NCBI GenBank assembly: GCA_946699065.1
Contig: CAMPDV010000012.1
Location: 1,116,001 to 1,180,000, forward strand
From: Loxodes magnus
Taxonomy: Eukaryota; Ciliophora; Karyorelictea; Loxodida; Loxodidae
Direction: 5' to 3'
DNA length: 64,000 nucleotides
Every line of letters starts with the position of its first letter. Position 1 is the stretch's first letter. Below the pieces are notes generated by a model. The model was given only the letters and a program-made list of their open reading frames with translations. It had not been told where the DNA came from and made no database searches. Position numbers and translations under genes: made by a program. This document shows positions 62,162-64,000 of this stretch, piece by piece.

Positions 62162-63133
62162 TCAGTTGTAGAGATAATTTATTATGCTCTTCTCATTTTG
62201 TTTAATCCATTCTTCGATTTTTTCTTTCGATTTTCTTATGGCGACTGAATAATCTTGCTTATCTCTATTATAAGTTATAAATGCTCCACTTGGACTATAA
62301 GCCTCAATATTTCTCCATTTATGAAAAGGACCTCTTTCAGTCATATATTTCCATATGTATATAGGCATACACAATATTTCTTGAACCTCATATTTTTCAT
62401 AGCAAGTTCAATGAAAAATACATTCATCAGAATGTTTTATCTTTTCTGGAATATAATCAACTGGTTTTTTTCCGTTCCATTTAGAAGAATTAAAATATTT
62501 AGTATGAATGGTATTGAATTTAGCATCTTCAGAAAGAGTTTAATATGAAAATAAGATGGATTTTGTATAATTACAAAATGTATCACATGTTTTATATTAA
62601 AAGCAACCTTTTTTAGCATATTAGAACTCATCTTAGTTCTATTTATCCTATTTATCTATTTAAATATCTTCTTGTTTATTAATTGAGTTTTGATTTTCGT
62701 TCATTTATTTAAGGTTATACCAAGTTTGCTTTTTCTCTTCCTCATCGTAATCCTAAATATCATCTGCTAGTTCATTGCTATTTTAGTAATTTTAAGGCTT
62801 TCGGTTATCATTAATTTAATATTTATCTGGATATTTTTTATTACTTTCTTTATGAAAGAACTAACTCCAAGCCACTATTACAAAAAAAATTGTAATTGCC
62901 AAAGTTAAGATAGCTAAAAGTACCTTTCTATTGGTAAAATAGTCTTCATATTAGCTTTAAATTTGATAATCTTTATTTTAAATCTCAGAATCATTTTCTT
63001 TCTGAATAGAAATCTTTTAGATAGAGCAATTCTCATTATCTTATTTTTATTGGGTTTCACCTTATTCTTCTATTTTTACTGTAAGTTCTTAATTAAATTC
63101 CTTACTGAATAACTAATTTGAATAATGCTTCAT
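62162..63133 (-). CDS. Single-pass (type II) membrane protein with Cys-rich outer domain
   Basis: Minus-strand frame of 323 residues, ATG at 63133, TGA at 62162. A polar N-terminus of ~68 residues precedes one strong hydrophobic helix (residues ~70-92, VLLAILTLAITIFFVIVAW), then an acidic Gln/Asn-rich stalk to ~165. A better-conserved-looking C-terminal domain follows with paired cysteines (GCFQYKTCDTFCNY; DECIFHWTCYEKY; EILCMP), ending EEWIKQNEKSIINYLYN. Trp in FHWTC is a TGA codon. This layout suits a type II surface or Golgi protein with a disulfide-bonded lumenal domain; no enzyme family is recognised. Its start overlaps by nine bases the possible start of the divergent plus-strand candidate. 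Confidence 0.72.
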
Positions 63134-63965
63134 TTATTTTATAATTATCCGAAAAATGAAAATATATCATAAACTTATCATCTCTTAATAGATTTTAGTT
63201 AGGATTTAATAGAAATTAAGATCTTTGTCTTTAATTATTTATATCAAATTTAAATAATAGGAAAAACTATTTACTCTAGCAAAGCTAAGATTATTCCTTT
63301 ATTTAAAAAATCACTAAAAAAGATTGGTGGTAAAGATGATGTGATTGTAAGCTTATGGTCAAACATTTGATAAGCTTAATCTAATTAAAATTTTTATTAT
63401 TTTTGTTGATTTAAGTTACTTTGTTGACTAGGCAGTAGAAAATCTCTATGGAATTAAATGGTCAAATAGTTTTTGTTAAAAATAAAATTTTAAGATAAGC
63501 ATTTGATTTAAGTTTTAGAAATAATTGCGAAAATAATAATTTTGAAAGGTTAAAGTTACAGATAAAAGATTAGACTCAAAATAAGATATTAATTCAGGTT
63601 AATATGAAATGAAAAAATAGAAAATATTTAGTTAGAAAGTTAGAAGTTTTTTCTCGATCGATGGATAATAATTATCTAAGATAAACTCGTATTATTGTAT
63701 AAAATTATAACAAATAAAACTCTATCATATTTTATATCTATTAGGTTTAGCATCTTAATTAGAAGCTTCTTAGTATTTTAATTTCTTATTTCATAAAAAA
63801 GTTAAATTTCGAAGCTGATAAGTGCAAACAATAGTTAACTACTATTTATTAAGCAAAACAAATTATTGGAAAAAGTTTAAAGCTCTTAAAGATTAGATGT
63901 TTGCATTTGGAGCTGCTTCTTTTTAATGCAGTCTTTAAGTTGCAATTTCCTCTTATTAATAATGA
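63125..63965 (+). CDS. Candidate two-exon gene, unknown product
   Basis: An ATG at 63125 opens a frame (MLHLFYNYPKNENISQTYHL) to 63346. A GT-AG interval 63347-63431 (85 nt, GTAAGC...TTGACTAG) can be removed to continue in phase (AVENLYGIKW...QFWKVKVTDKRLDSKQ...FKALKDQMFAFGAASFQ) to a TGA at 63963. The total is about 251 residues, with one internal TGA read as Trp. No domain is recognised. Overlap of its 5' end with the divergent gene suggests that the true start lies elsewhere. It may be a genuine gene near the window edge, but the evidence is frame quality only. Confidence 0.4.
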
Positions 63966-64000
63966 TTCTTATTAATCTTTCGAATATTTAGAGAAAAGTT

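Noticed and set aside
1-64000. Tetrahymena/Paramecium-type code (TGA only as stop)
   Set aside because: It would truncate HIBCH, Myb, BAH-PHD and the membrane protein at TGA codons that fall on conserved tryptophans.
1-64000. TGA as cysteine (Euplotes-type code)
   Set aside because: TGA falls at Trp positions in the Myb and PHD domains, while the zinc-ligand cysteines use TGT and TGC.
1-64000. tRNA, rRNA, CRISPR array or telomere repeats
   Set aside because: I looked for B-box-like motifs, regular spaced repeats and C/A- or G/T-rich terminal arrays and saw none that were convincing.

Overview
ORGANISM AND CODE. The window is very AT-rich eukaryotic DNA from a ciliate. Recognisable genes (glutathione S-transferases, a 3-hydroxyisobutyryl-CoA hydrolase, a two-repeat Myb protein, a BAH-PHD protein, an IscA-type protein) read through only if TAA and TAG mean glutamine. 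They also need TGA to be tryptophan inside the gene and stop at its end. TGA falls on invariant tryptophans of two Myb repeats and of the PHD finger, and each of these genes also ends at a TGA. This is the karyorelict nuclear code (UAA/UAG = Gln, UGA = Trp or stop by context). I infer a karyorelictean, Loxodes-like in base composition, low gene density and repeat content; the genus is a guess. Standard-code ORF finding fails here. Because no triplet is an unconditional stop, an open frame alone is weak evidence, so unsupported long frames were left uncalled.

LAYOUT. 0-5 kb: one copy of a ~500 bp dispersed repeat (R1), then AT-rich spacer. 5.1-7.4 kb: Myb gene. 10.8-11.4 kb: long GC-rich inverted repeat. 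11.9-12.5 kb: a SINE-like sequence. 13.2-14.9 kb: two nested copies of a short retroelement encoding a coiled-coil, zinc-knuckle protein. 15.8-17.2 kb: C2H2 zinc-finger gene. 21.5-25.4 kb: HIBCH gene, a candidate intron-containing gene, and a degenerate SRP54 pseudogene. 28.7-32.8 kb: a small MGSCC-start protein and an ISCA1-like gene on the other strand. 34.4-45.2 kb: three theta-like GST genes, each with a mobile element directly upstream. 47.7-54.3 kb: an eight-segment membrane protein and a four-exon cyclin-like gene. 56.5-64 kb: an uncharacterised gene, a BAH-PHD chromatin reader, a Cys-rich type II membrane protein and two weaker candidates.

HOW IT FITS TOGETHER. There is no operon-like arrangement; genes lie singly on both strands with spacers of 1-4 kb. 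Metabolism is represented by HIBCH (valine breakdown), ISCA1 (iron-sulfur assembly) and the GST cluster (glutathione conjugation). Regulation is represented by the Myb, C2H2, BAH-PHD and cyclin-like proteins. Introns are GT-AG and range from about 19 to 186 nt. Retroelements and repeats fill much of the GST cluster and seem to have inserted preferentially just 5' of those genes.
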